From Treponema porcinum (lineage in GTDB: Bacteria > Spirochaetota > Spirochaetia > Treponematales > Treponemataceae): 64,000 bases of DNA. The stretch's first letter is position 1; each line of letters starts with the position of its first letter. The notes under the pieces were generated by a model, which searched no databases, was not told the origin of the DNA, and saw only the letters and a list, made by a program, of their open reading frames with translations. The DNA lies in the NCBI RefSeq assembly GCF_900167145.1, contig NZ_FUWG01000014.1, positions 1 through 64,000 of the forward strand. The letters run 5' to 3'. Shown here in pieces: positions 1 to 7,999 of the stretch. The translations under genes and the position numbers were made by a program.

Positions 1-138
1 CTGCACGGCGCGCTTCTTTATCTGACTCCGGAAGATTATTTTGCAGGAAGAAAAGAAGAAAGACTTGCAGACAGGAGAAATAAGCTTCATAATGCAGATA
101 TAAAAAGAAGAGCTTATTGGTTAGCTCAACAGGCTTAA
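1..138 (+). mobile_element. C-terminal end of an IS transposase (DDE integrase type), cut by the window edge
   Basis: The first 45 codons are open and end in TAA at 136-138. The peptide has the pattern seen at the C-terminus of IS3/IS481-type transposases: HGALLYLTPEDYFAGRKEER followed by a basic helical tail. In these proteins that stretch follows the catalytic Glu of the DDE core and helps bind DNA. The DDE residues lie outside the window, so activity cannot be judged. No terminal inverted repeat could be identified in the roughly 35 bases before the next gene. A truncated remnant is as likely as an intact element. Confidence 0.75.
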
Positions 139-145
139 ACCACCT

Positions 146-182
146 TATTAGCTTTTATAAAAAAGTCCAAGTTCACTTTGGG
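146..182 (-). terminator. weak terminator-like hairpin after the metallopeptidase gene
   Basis: Read on the minus strand, the end of the metallopeptidase gene forms an imperfect stem (GCCCAAAG, loop TGAA, CTTGGAC, with a bulge and a mismatch) followed by six T. It overlaps the stop codon. The stem is short and imperfect. The same sequence could instead be part of the end of the neighbouring insertion sequence. Confidence 0.35.
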
Positions 183-1735
183 CAGAACACTTCTGAGTTC
201 TCATAATTTTCCGTATATCCATAATAATTTAACGCTATGCTGCTTCTGTTTACGTTATATGAATAATCCCATACATTTATTCCGTGCAATGTAAAATCAT
301 AGTTGCCTGCATTTCCTTCTATTTCATTTTCTAGCGAGCCGTCAAGAACGCTTTTTCCCCATTTATAAAATGCCGTATAAAAATCATCATTTTTGCCTGT
401 TTGTTTTAGTGCGAAAGTTACAGCCTCCTCATTTATTTTTCCGCACTGTGCAAGCGCCCGTATAAAATCAATACCGCCGTATGAATGCGCAAGATAAGAG
501 CCGAAAAGGTAAGCATTTCCATATCCTGCAGATTCATTATTGTTCCAGTCATAAAAACCTAAATTATGATACAGATTGCACCAGCTCATTCTTCCAGGAA
601 GAAAACTATCTTCATATTTTATTCCTAGATAAGAAATAAGAATATCCTCTGCAAGCTGCGACATCATTTCCGTATACCACGTTTCATAAACAGCAGCACC
701 TTCATTCACGGCAGTATTTATAAATCCAAGCAGATGCTGAAACTCATGCACCAAAGTTTCATATATTTTATCTGGTCTGTTTTTCAAAAAATATGCATCA
801 ATGTAAAAACATTCAGCCTGATTCGTCCTGTATCCGGCAGATTCTTTTTCATTCAGTCTGTTTACAGGCTCTTCCGTATAAATGTCAACTATATTGAAAA
901 AGCCGTATGTTCCGCCGCCGTTCGCAGAAGAACGGGCATCATTTTCAAGGTCAAAAATAAGAATGTCGATTTTTTCAGGCGTAGAAATAAACGCACCGTT
1001 TTTGTTTTCTATTTCATAGCTCCCAAAAACAGTCTGTTCTACATAAAAAACAGAATCAAATTTTTCTGCAAGTACGTCAAAAGTTTCATCCAGAGCGGAT
1101 TCACTTACGTCTAAAGAAACATCACTTATATCGTCATAATACCAGATATTGCAGTTTTCGCCTGACGCTTCAAGCGTAAACTCAACTTCCTGATACGTTC
1201 TTTCGTCATAGCTGATATAAAAAGCGGCTGTTTCTCCAACAGTACAAGTTCGTCTCAATTGCACAGCTTCTACAGAACGTATACCTGCTGTCTGTTCCAG
1301 AGACAGATTCTGAAGTTTCCGGGCAATTTCACAGTTCTGCTGAATATAAAAATCTGAATTATTTTCCTGAATGCCAGTGTAATGTTCACTATTTGCGCAA
1401 GTCTGGAATTCATTTTCTACTTCTGCAGAAAGTGAAGAAATATTATAAAGATACGCACCGCCTGTATTTTCAGAAGAAATAGATTCCGCACCTGTGTTAT
1501 AGGCAATAAGATATGCAGTTTTTTCTACGTTACTCTCAGAAATTCGCGTAAGGTCAGCGGAAACAAGAAGAAAATCATCGCCGGAAACCTTACAGGCGGC
1601 AGCATCAGATGACGTCGCCTCAAAAACAGTTTTTTCAGAAGATGAAGATTCTTCAAAAAATCCACAACCGGTAATAATGCAGACTGCAGCAAAAATAACA
1701 GCATCTGTTCTTATTTTATTTTTTATCGTCTGCAT
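173..1735 (-). CDS. lipoprotein with a zinc-metallopeptidase motif (peptidase M30/hyicolysin-like)
   Basis: This 520-residue protein begins with a charged N-terminus and a hydrophobic segment ending in the lipobox ITGC (Cys24), so it should be an exported lipoprotein. A Ser/Glu-rich linker follows. Near residue 330 is HEFQH, an HExxH zinc site with a preceding Val and a downstream NEGAA and AE segment, which is the arrangement of M30-type (hyicolysin-like) metallopeptidases. The middle of the protein is unassigned. It lies 6 bases downstream of the cyclase gene on the same strand, so the two are probably co-transcribed. There is no clear Shine-Dalgarno before the ATG. The family call rests on the motif and the general layout, and the substrate is unknown. 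Confidence 0.7.
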   Translation of the reverse strand: MQTIKNKIRTDAVIFAAVCIITGCGFFEESSSSEKTVFEATSSDAAACKVSGDDFLLVSADLTRISESNVEKTAYLIAYNTGAESISSENTGGAYLYNISSLSAEVENEFQTCANSEHYTGIQENNSDFYIQQNCEIARKLQNLSLEQTAGIRSVEAVQLRRTCTVGETAAFYISYDERTYQEVEFTLEASGENCNIWYYDDISDVSLDVSESALDETFDVLAEKFDSVFYVEQTVFGSYEIENKNGAFISTPEKIDILIFDLENDARSSANGGGTYGFFNIVDIYTEEPVNRLNEKESAGYRTNQAECFYIDAYFLKNRPDKIYETLVHEFQHLLGFINTAVNEGAAVYETWYTEMMSQLAEDILISYLGIKYEDSFLPGRMSWCNLYHNLGFYDWNNNESAGYGNAYLFGSYLAHSYGGIDFIRALAQCGKINEEAVTFALKQTGKNDDFYTAFYKWGKSVLDGSLENEIEGNAGNYDFTLHGINVWDYSYNVNRSSIALNYYGYTENYENSEVFCPK

Positions 1736-1741
1736 AATTTT

Positions 1742-4558
1742 CTACTTGCTTGTAAGATTCATAATACCGTCCCAGTCTTCAGGAACGCCTTTCTGCATAT
1801 AACTCTTGCACCGATCTGCAAAAACAAGAGCCGCCTGATCTTCCGGAAGCATTGCATTTGCCTGAACGAACATCTTTCCTGCCTCACTGAATTTCCTGTT
1901 AAGATACAAGTCCAGTGCTTCATGGAACAGTTCGATTTCTTCAAGCTGATTTGAACTTACTTCAGAACGGAAACCGATAACGTTATACAGCTGAACAGGA
2001 ACTGTTTTTCCCACAACACGAACCCTGTCAAGTTTACGCACGACAATTTCTCCTTTATGCTCGCCGTAATCGGCTTCCTTCCACGTCTGCTCGGAACACA
2101 AAATCCAGGTACCGTATACTTTGTTTACGCCCTCAAGACGGCTCGCAAGGTTTACGTTGTCACCCATCATAGTGTAGTTCTTTTTAAGCGAAGTACCCAT
2201 ATTACCGACAATCATATCGCCGGTGTTAATGCCGATTCGCGTATATAGTTCACGCGGAACATCTCCCGTCAGCATATGATTTCTATTGAATTCGCCCTCA
2301 GTCTGTTTCATTCTGATTGCCGCCGCACACGCCGCATACGCATGATTTTCAATGCGGATAGGCGCACCGAACAGGCTGACAATTGAATCACCAATGTATT
2401 TGTCAATAGTTCCGCTATGTTCAAGAATATTATCGCTCAAAGCACCCAGATATTCGTTCAGAATATTTACAAGCTGCTCTGGCGTTACAAGTTCACTGAA
2501 CGATGAAAACGATTTTATGTCGCTGAATAATGCCGTTATATGTTCGTTTCTTCCTCCAAGATTAGCTTTTTCCGGGTCTTTTATAATCTCATCAACAACT
2601 TCTTTTGCAACGAACTGCGAGAATGTCCGGCGGATAAATTCTTTTTCCTTTGAACTGTTGAAAAAGCGGATTACGACTCCGCCAAGATAATTAACAAGAA
2701 CAAATAATGCAAGTCCTACAAACGGAATGTATATTTTAAAGCCTGCCATAAGAATCACAGGAACAAAAATTACAATTCCGCCGAAAACACCGTTTAGAAT
2801 ATTCTGGCATTTGTTTCCAGTCCTGTGAACAAGCAGAAGGATAACGCCGGTAAAGAGAATTGCAACGGCATATCCGTAATACCATGCAACAGGCGTAATA
2901 AAATCTTTCTGCAATATTGTATTGAGAACATTTGCATGCGTTCCTACATTCGGATAAATTCTAACGAAAGGAGTAGCTCCGTTATCCGTAGTACTTGACG
3001 CAACGTTTCCTATAATGCAGATTGCGCCGGCACAATTTTCCTTCATATCAGACATATACGTTTGATATGTTGAAATGTTTGCCGCAATTTTTTTCATTTC
3101 TTCCGTGAATAATGAAAGAAATTCCTCACGCTGCTCCTCTGAAAAATATGACTGAAGTTCATCTAGCCTTTCTTCTACGTCAGAAATAAAGTCAGTAGCC
3201 GAAAATTCTGCAACATAATCAAAATATTCAGAACGCATTGTAAAGTAAGATTCATACTGTTCCTCAGAAATTCCGCCGAGCAGTACGCCGTCACTGTCAT
3301 ACCCCTTGCATAAATCAAGAAGATTTTTCCTTTCTTCGCAAATATTCTGATACATCTCCACAAGTTCACGTGCGGCAGAATAATAAGGCAGCGGATATCC
3401 TTCGCTATCACGCAACTCAAGAACAAGAAAATTTTTCAAATTCGTTTCAATATCATCTTCAAGAACATCAAGCTGCTTGAAAAAAGACATTGATTCGTGC
3501 CTGAAAGATTCTCCGAAAGGACAGTGAAGCCAGTTAATTAGCATACGTCCGTGTTCGTCAAGAGGAATGACGACATCTTCCGGTGCAGAAGCTCCCGGAT
3601 AAAATGCGTTGTGAAGAATAAGCCTGTTTCGTTCGCGCACAAACGATTCCACATTCAGATAGTCCATAAGAGGAGCAAATACAAGCTGCCCCAAATAATT
3701 ACCGTTGTGGTTGAAAAGCAATTCTACCCTGCGCCGGCTTCCGTCAGAATCAATGATAACGTTCGTAAAACCAACGCCTTTTGCGCGCTTTAAAAGCGTA
3801 TGAAGTGCAGGAGAAAAGCCGGATTCATCGCCGTTATACTGTTCGTTTGATGTAAAAACATTATTCGCCGTTATATAATTTTTGGGATCAGAAACGTTTT
3901 TTAAAAGAAAACGGCTGTCTACATACGCAATGTCTTCCGGTGATGTCTTTATCTTTACGTCACGCGTATTCACCGTAAGCCACGCATTCCCGAAAAACTG
4001 AAGCGCCTTTCCAAAATATTCATCATTATCCGTAGAAACGTTTTCAAAAACGGTGTTCTTGCAGTTGTCAATCGAAGGATATACATAACCTGCCATAAGT
4101 TCTTCCTTGAATGCAGGAACTTCTTTTGGCAGAATATAGCCTTTTTCTATAGAACCAGCAAATTCTTCTATCAATCCCTGAAGTTCGGCTTCCTGAACAG
4201 CAAATGCCTCTCCAATATTTTGAAGAGAATCAGAAGGAACTCCAAGAGCCGAAGGAGAAAGATACTCAACATCGAATACAACTCGTTCTGCTCCAAGTTC
4301 CTTAAGGCGGATAATGTTATCGGCAATAATGTTGCGGCTCCAAGGCCATTCACCAAATTCTGCGATGGAATCATCGTCAATATTTATGTGAACTATATTT
4401 TCCGCACGCGCAGGTTCTTTTACACACCCAAGCAAAAAATCATACAAACGAAAATCAAGTTTCGTAAACACTCCGGTTGCAGTAAAAACAAAAAACAACA
4501 GTCCGAGTGCTGCAAACACGATATAATCGGCTTTCTTTAAAATACCATTTTTTTCCAT
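1742..4558 (-). CDS. CHASE2-domain class III adenylate/guanylate cyclase
   Basis: This 938-residue membrane protein should make a cyclic nucleotide in response to an extracytoplasmic signal. TM1 (about 12-33) leads into a CHASE2 sensor that begins with DFRLYDF and the HINIDDDSIAEFGEWPWSR block. Three hydrophobic segments lie at about 558-645. The class III catalytic domain spans about 665-850. It has the first metal site in ALFSDIKSFSSFSE, the second in GDSIVSLFGAP, and the conserved MGDNVNLASRLE near 795, so it appears catalytically complete. A short TPR-like tail follows. The outer region, about 520 residues, is long for CHASE2 and carries a predicted helical insert. A perfect extended -10 (TGnTATAAT) sits 7 nt before the ATG with no Shine-Dalgarno. 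Substrate choice between ATP and GTP is not settled. Confidence 0.9.
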   Translation of the reverse strand: MEKNGILKKADYIVFAALGLLFFVFTATGVFTKLDFRLYDFLLGCVKEPARAENIVHINIDDDSIAEFGEWPWSRNIIADNIIRLKELGAERVVFDVEYLSPSALGVPSDSLQNIGEAFAVQEAELQGLIEEFAGSIEKGYILPKEVPAFKEELMAGYVYPSIDNCKNTVFENVSTDNDEYFGKALQFFGNAWLTVNTRDVKIKTSPEDIAYVDSRFLLKNVSDPKNYITANNVFTSNEQYNGDESGFSPALHTLLKRAKGVGFTNVIIDSDGSRRRVELLFNHNGNYLGQLVFAPLMDYLNVESFVRERNRLILHNAFYPGASAPEDVVIPLDEHGRMLINWLHCPFGESFRHESMSFFKQLDVLEDDIETNLKNFLVLELRDSEGYPLPYYSAARELVEMYQNICEERKNLLDLCKGYDSDGVLLGGISEEQYESYFTMRSEYFDYVAEFSATDFISDVEERLDELQSYFSEEQREEFLSLFTEEMKKIAANISTYQTYMSDMKENCAGAICIIGNVASSTTDNGATPFVRIYPNVGTHANVLNTILQKDFITPVAWYYGYAVAILFTGVILLLVHRTGNKCQNILNGVFGGIVIFVPVILMAGFKIYIPFVGLALFVLVNYLGGVVIRFFNSSKEKEFIRRTFSQFVAKEVVDEIIKDPEKANLGGRNEHITALFSDIKSFSSFSELVTPEQLVNILNEYLGALSDNILEHSGTIDKYIGDSIVSLFGAPIRIENHAYAACAAAIRMKQTEGEFNRNHMLTGDVPRELYTRIGINTGDMIVGNMGTSLKKNYTMMGDNVNLASRLEGVNKVYGTWILCSEQTWKEADYGEHKGEIVVRKLDRVRVVGKTVPVQLYNVIGFRSEVSSNQLEEIELFHEALDLYLNRKFSEAGKMFVQANAMLPEDQAALVFADRCKSYMQKGVPEDWDGIMNLTSK

Positions 4559-4574
4559 AAATAATATTATATCA
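4559..4574 (-). promoter_or_regulatory. extended -10 promoter immediately before the cyclase ATG
   Basis: On the minus strand TGATATAAT (4574-4566) is an exact extended -10 element, and the ATG at 4558 follows after 7 bases. A start of transcription at the usual distance would fall on or next to the A of the ATG. No Shine-Dalgarno is visible and no good -35 is present. This would give a leaderless message separate from rnc. Confidence 0.5.
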
Positions 4575-4612
4575 CAGGATTATAAGACTATCTATTGAAA
4601 AAAATTCTGTTT

Positions 4613-5323
4613 TCAACGGATTGCCTCATAGGCAGCTTTTGCAACATTTTGTTCCGCTTCTTTTTTTGACTTTCCAGATTCCGGTCCGTATGTAACGCCG
4701 CCTAATTCAACGCAAACCTTAAAAGTCTGATCGTGATCCGGCCCTGAAACTTCAACTGTTTTATAGACAGGACACTGCTTTGATTTTTTCTGATACAGTT
4801 CCTGAAGGAGCGTTTTATAATCTTTTCCGCCGTCGTGCTGAACTTTCCGGACGGCAGGAATAATGAAAGACAGAATGTATTTTTCCGCAGCCTCAAATCC
4901 CTGGTCGATATAATAAGCTCCGATAATCGCTTCCATACAGTCGGCAAGAATGGCAGGCTTGTTCCGCCCTCCGCTAAGTTCTTCGCCGCGACCTAAGACA
5001 AGCATTTTGTCTATTCCAAATTCAAGGGCAACAGGGGAAAGGCTTTTTTCCGAAACTACGACAGACTTTATTTTTGCAAGATCCCCTTCCTGATTTTTCC
5101 TCATATCATTATAGAGAAAAGATGCCGTAGCAAGACCAAGAACGGAATCGCCAAGAAATTCAAGGCGTTCGTTGTTATAATGCTTATGAGAAATATTTTC
5201 ATTTGAATATGAACGGTGATGAAAAGCCAGATCAAGCAGCTCAAGGTTCTTGAAATGGAGATTTCTTTCTTTACAGAATAAAACAAGCTGACGCTTTCGC
5301 TCATTTGAAAATGTATTGCTCAT
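4613..5323 (-). CDS. rnc: ribonuclease III
   Basis: RNase III cleaves double-stranded RNA in rRNA and mRNA processing. The protein has 236 residues, the usual length. The N-terminal catalytic domain holds the signature NERLEFLGDSVLGL, and the conserved downstream helix contains DCMEAIIGAYYIDQG with the metal-binding Asp and Glu. The C-terminal double-stranded-RNA-binding domain begins near DYKTLLQE and ends with the SGKSKKEAEQNVAKAAYEA helix. I chose the ATG at 5323 over an in-frame TTG at 5344 because the TTG lies in the T-run of the acpP terminator. TATAGT ends 6 nt before this ATG, so the message may be leaderless. The acpP-rnc order is common in bacteria. Confidence 0.95.
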   Translation of the reverse strand: MSNTFSNERKRQLVLFCKERNLHFKNLELLDLAFHHRSYSNENISHKHYNNERLEFLGDSVLGLATASFLYNDMRKNQEGDLAKIKSVVVSEKSLSPVALEFGIDKMLVLGRGEELSGGRNKPAILADCMEAIIGAYYIDQGFEAAEKYILSFIIPAVRKVQHDGGKDYKTLLQELYQKKSKQCPVYKTVEVSGPDHDQTFKVCVELGGVTYGPESGKSKKEAEQNVAKAAYEAIR

Positions 5324-5342
5324 ACAATAACTATAATCAAAC

Positions 5343-5374
5343 AAAAAAAAAACACAAGCCTTTAAGCTTGTGTT
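5343..5374 (-). terminator. intrinsic terminator after acpP
   Basis: A perfect 9-bp stem (AACACAAGC at 5351-5359 with GCTTGTGTT at 5366-5374) and a 6-base loop are followed, on the minus strand, by a run of eight further T. It separates rpmF-acpP from rnc, which starts about 20 bases beyond it. The flanking A and T runs could let it work in both directions. Confidence 0.85.
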
Positions 5375-5395
5375 TTTTCATCAGATTGCAGAAAA

Positions 5396-5635
5396 TTATT
5401 TAGACTGTTCTGACTTGATGAAGTCGTATGCATCACGAACTGTCTCGAATTCGTTAGCTTTCTCATCAGGAATGCTTACGCCGAGATTTTCTTCGATTGC
5501 ATACACAAGTTCATACGTATCAAGGCTGTCTGCGCCAAGATCGCCACGGAAAGAAGAATCCAAAGTAATCTTGCTTTCATCGATTTCCAGTTTTTCAGCG
5601 ATAAGCTTCTGGATTTTTTCAAACAATTCGTCCAT
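5396..5635 (-). CDS. acpP: acyl carrier protein
   Basis: This 79-residue acidic protein is the carrier for growing acyl chains in fatty acid synthesis. The phosphopantetheine attachment site is Ser37 in GADSLDTYELV, and the surrounding four-helix pattern is standard. A GGGAG Shine-Dalgarno precedes the ATG. It lies 18 bases downstream of rpmF on the same strand and is followed by a strong terminator, so rpmF-acpP forms a short operon from the tandem promoters at 5891-5950. The nearby coaD gene makes the coenzyme A from which the prosthetic group is taken. Confidence 0.97.
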   Translation of the reverse strand: MDELFEKIQKLIAEKLEIDESKITLDSSFRGDLGADSLDTYELVYAIEENLGVSIPDEKANEFETVRDAYDFIKSEQSK

Positions 5636-5653
5636 TTCGATTGCTCCCTTTTA

Positions 5654-5842
5654 TTAGCCGTTTGATTCTGGTGTGATAATCTGACGTCCGCGATAGAAAC
5701 CGCATTTAGGACATACTCGATGAGACTGAATAAGGTTACCGCAGTTGCTGCATTCAGTAAGCTGCGGAGCTTTCAATTTCATATTGATGCTCTGACGCCT
5801 TTTTGTAACGGCTTTAGATGTTTTCGATCTAGGTACTGCCAT
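5654..5842 (-). CDS. rpmF: 50S ribosomal protein L32
   Basis: This 62-residue basic protein begins MAVPRSKTSKAVTKRRQ, typical of L32. It has a zinc-ribbon pattern of two CxxC pairs (CSNC and CPKC) spaced by a short loop, so this is the zinc-binding form. A GAGG Shine-Dalgarno lies upstream of the ATG. It is the first gene of the rpmF-acpP operon, with a leader of about 45-80 bases that depends on which promoter is used. Linkage of rpmF to fatty acid genes is widespread in bacteria. Confidence 0.97.
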   Translation of the reverse strand: MAVPRSKTSKAVTKRRQSINMKLKAPQLTECSNCGNLIQSHRVCPKCGFYRGRQIITPESNG

Positions 5843-5890
5843 GTATAAAACCTCACTATATTAGATATTCTATCTGATTTACTGCGGTTT

Positions 5891-5950
5891 ATAATACAAC
5901 AGTTCCAATCAGTGTGTCAATTATTATAACAGAATAATCCTTTTTGTCAA
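5891..5950 (-). promoter_or_regulatory. tandem sigma-70-type promoters for rpmF-acpP
   Basis: Two close-to-consensus promoters lie in series on the minus strand. The distal one has TTGACA (5950-5945), a 16-base spacer and TATAAT (5928-5923). The proximal one has TTGACA (5920-5915), an 18-base spacer and TATTAT (5896-5891). Both read toward rpmF. They are among the strongest-looking promoters in the window, as expected for a ribosomal protein and acyl carrier protein operon. The rest of the 5843-6039 gap shows nothing else. Confidence 0.8.
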
Positions 5951-6039
5951 ACACTTTTAACAAAAATGTCAAAATCAAAATGTTCCTGCAAAGAACGCAA
6001 TTCCGCCGCCCCTGCTCCGCACGGACAAAAAAACTGCGG

Positions 6040-6522
6040 TCAGCCCTGCCTGTACTTTCGCTCAAGGGCCTTCTTTACGTTCTCTGGAACCATTCCCGAA
6101 ACATCTCCGCCAAGCTTTGCAAGTTCCTTGATTGCGCTTGACTTTAAAAGAAGAAATTTCTGGTCAGTCGGAATGTAAAGCGTTTCCACCTCCGGATTAA
6201 GATTATGATTCATAAGCGAAAGGTCAAACTCATAGGAAAAATCGTTCATATTCCTGATTCCGCGGATAAGGACTTTTGCCCCGGTCTGTTTTGCATACTC
6301 AACAATAAGACCATCCCACGTGTGGACAGCAACATTTCTGAACGGCATTATAAGTTCCTGAACGAGAGAAAGCCGCTCCTCTGTTGAAAAAAGATATTTT
6401 TTGTCGTCATTTACGGCAATTACAACGTCAATCTCATCAAAAAGCTTTGCCGCCCTCTGAATGATATTTATGTGTCCGTTCGTCATCGGATCAAACGAAC
6501 CGGGAAAAACAGCTTTTGTCAT
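6040..6522 (-). CDS. coaD: phosphopantetheine adenylyltransferase
   Basis: CoaD transfers AMP from ATP to 4'-phosphopantetheine in coenzyme A synthesis. The 160-residue protein has the nucleotidyltransferase motif GSFDPMTNGH at its start, the RGIRNMNDFSYEFDL block, and the C-terminal SSAIKELAKLGGDVSGMVP segment typical of the family. I chose the ATG at 6522 because CoaD proteins begin directly with this AVFPGSFDP strand. An in-frame codon at 6558 would add an unlikely extension. A promoter-like TTGAGT-17-TAATAT ends 7 nt before this ATG, so the message may be leaderless. Confidence 0.95.
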   Translation of the reverse strand: MTKAVFPGSFDPMTNGHINIIQRAAKLFDEIDVVIAVNDDKKYLFSTEERLSLVQELIMPFRNVAVHTWDGLIVEYAKQTGAKVLIRGIRNMNDFSYEFDLSLMNHNLNPEVETLYIPTDQKFLLLKSSAIKELAKLGGDVSGMVPENVKKALERKYRQG

Positions 6523-6576
6523 AAAGCCAATATTACTTTGTTTGACGAAAAGACTCAAGCATTGTATATTAGAAGA
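6523..6576. promoter_or_regulatory. divergent promoters with -10 boxes 6-7 nt from each ATG
   Basis: The 54 bases between coaD and the lipoprotein gene hold two overlapping promoters. On the plus strand TTGACG (6542-6547), a 17-base spacer and TATATT (6565-6570) end 6 nt before the ATG at 6577. On the minus strand TTGAGT, a 17-base spacer and TAATAT (6535-6530) end 7 nt before the ATG at 6522. There is almost no room for a ribosome-binding site on either side. Confidence 0.6.
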
Positions 6577-7116
6577 ATGAAGAAGTTAATTTTTACCCTG
6601 TTATGCTTCATTACGATTTCTGCATTCTCATGCAAATCAACGGAAGTAAAGAACGCTACGGACGAGATAAAGACGGAAGAAGCCCTTGCCGAGGACGAAG
6701 AATTTTCACGCTCAACGCAGGACGTTCTCATTACAAAGGAAACTTTTTATGCGGACAAAGCCGCAATACTCCAGATTATATCGGAACTTTCGGATGTAAT
6801 GGCAAGACACGACTTCAACGCCTGGCTTACCTACATTGAACCGGAATCCATAGAATACTGGTCTTCGCCGCGCAATCTGCTGCAGGCATCAAAACGGCTT
6901 CCGTACAAGAACAAGCGCCTTAATACGCTGAACGATTATTTTGACCTCGTATTCGTTCCGTCAAGAAAAGGCAGGCAAATAGATGAAATCCGCTACATTT
7001 CGGTAGATTCGGTAAAAGCAGTCCAGATGCAGGAAGAACAGGACATCGTTTACTATAATTTCATCAAAATGAACGGAAAATGGATGGTAAAAATTCCTCC
7101 GCTCCAGCAGCAGTAA
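6577..7116 (+). CDS. small lipoprotein, conserved-hypothetical type
   Basis: I do not recognise the family. The 179-residue protein starts with a lysine-containing N-terminus and a hydrophobic stretch ending in ISAFSC, a plausible spirochaete lipobox, so it should be exported and lipidated near residue 19. A short acidic linker follows. The rest is a compact alpha/beta domain rich in aromatic residues, with WLTYIEPESIEYWSSP and a C-terminal YYNFIKMNGKWMVKIPP strand pair that resembles NTF2-like or lumazine-binding folds. The start at 6577 is chosen for the signal peptide. The gene is divergent from coaD. Confidence 0.7.
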   Translation: MKKLIFTLLCFITISAFSCKSTEVKNATDEIKTEEALAEDEEFSRSTQDVLITKETFYADKAAILQIISELSDVMARHDFNAWLTYIEPESIEYWSSPRNLLQASKRLPYKNKRLNTLNDYFDLVFVPSRKGRQIDEIRYISVDSVKAVQMQEEQDIVYYNFIKMNGKWMVKIPPLQQQ

Positions 7117-7158
7117 AAACAGACTGTTTTATGCAGATGCGGCACAAGAAATATTAAG

Positions 7159-7187
7159 TTGATTTTTTACCATAAGTATTCTATAAT
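7159..7187 (+). promoter_or_regulatory. promoter for the HEAT-repeat protein gene
   Basis: TTGATT (7159-7164), a 17-base spacer and a perfect TATAAT (7182-7187) lie about 55 bases before the ATG at 7242. The leader ends in a GGAGG Shine-Dalgarno at 7229-7233, so this gene has a normal leader, unlike several neighbours. Confidence 0.65.
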
Positions 7188-7241
7188 TAGTCATTACATT
7201 ATTTCTTTTATAAAAAGATATGTTTCACGGAGGAACATTCA

Positions 7242-7985
7242 ATGAAAATGACAAAAAAGATTGTATGTGCTTTCAGCTGCATTATGCTGAGCGCGGCTCT
7301 TTTTGCTCAGGAACAGGCAGTTCAGAAACAACAGACATCTTCCGCAAAATCAGAAAGTTCTGTTGAGGACGAATATCTCAGCGACGTAGACGGAATAGTC
7401 ATTCTTGGTCTTGCAGCCTCTGACGAATATGAGAATAAACTGTATGCCATGCAGATGCTTGAAGCTGCTGTTGATGGCGGAAACACAAATCCAGACGTTA
7501 TGAAGGCGCTGAACCAGCTTGCCGGAGAAGGCATCAATACACAGTCCCGTACAAACGGAAGGCTTATAAACAACTTCCCGGACATTCGCCGTCGTGCCTG
7601 TCTTGCACTTGGAAAAGTAAAGACAGAAGAATCAAAGAATTATCTAATGCAGATAACTCTTGCAGAAAATGAGCCGATGGTTATTGCCGCAGCCGTAAAT
7701 TCACTCGGCGAAATAGGAATCAATAACAATGATGAAGTCGTAAATGCAATTGCATTTGCAAACAGACGCAATCAGATTCTGAATCCGACAAGTTCCCTTG
7801 CTGCCGAAGTAATTGATTGCTATGCAAAACTTGCAGAATCAACAGAAAACAAGAAATCTTTAATAGATTCACTCACGCAGATTGCAGCAGACTATCATTA
7901 CAACAAAACAGTTAGAAACAATGCGCTGAAACTCCTGAAGACAATTTCCAGTTCATCAAGTTCTTCAAGCAGCGAAGCAAAATAA
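7242..7985 (+). CDS. secreted HEAT-repeat-like protein with a serine-rich tail
   Basis: This 247-residue protein has a signal peptide (basic start, hydrophobic core, cleavage after ALFAQ near residue 22). The body is all-helical with HEAT-like units such as RRRACLALGKVKTEESKNYL and AAAVNSLGEIG, a fold used for protein-protein contacts. It ends in a run of nine serines before SEAK. A GGAGG site 8 bases before the ATG fixes the start. It is followed by a strong compound terminator and has its own promoter, so it is probably transcribed alone. The function is unknown and it is expected in the periplasm. Confidence 0.7.
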   Translation: MKMTKKIVCAFSCIMLSAALFAQEQAVQKQQTSSAKSESSVEDEYLSDVDGIVILGLAASDEYENKLYAMQMLEAAVDGGNTNPDVMKALNQLAGEGINTQSRTNGRLINNFPDIRRRACLALGKVKTEESKNYLMQITLAENEPMVIAAAVNSLGEIGINNNDEVVNAIAFANRRNQILNPTSSLAAEVIDCYAKLAESTENKKSLIDSLTQIAADYHYNKTVRNNALKLLKTISSSSSSSSSEAK

Positions 7986-7999
7986 TTTTATTTTGAAAG

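Noticed and set aside
5324..5344. TTG start giving a longer RNase III
   Set aside because: The codon lies in the T-run of the acpP terminator and the added residues do not match the family.
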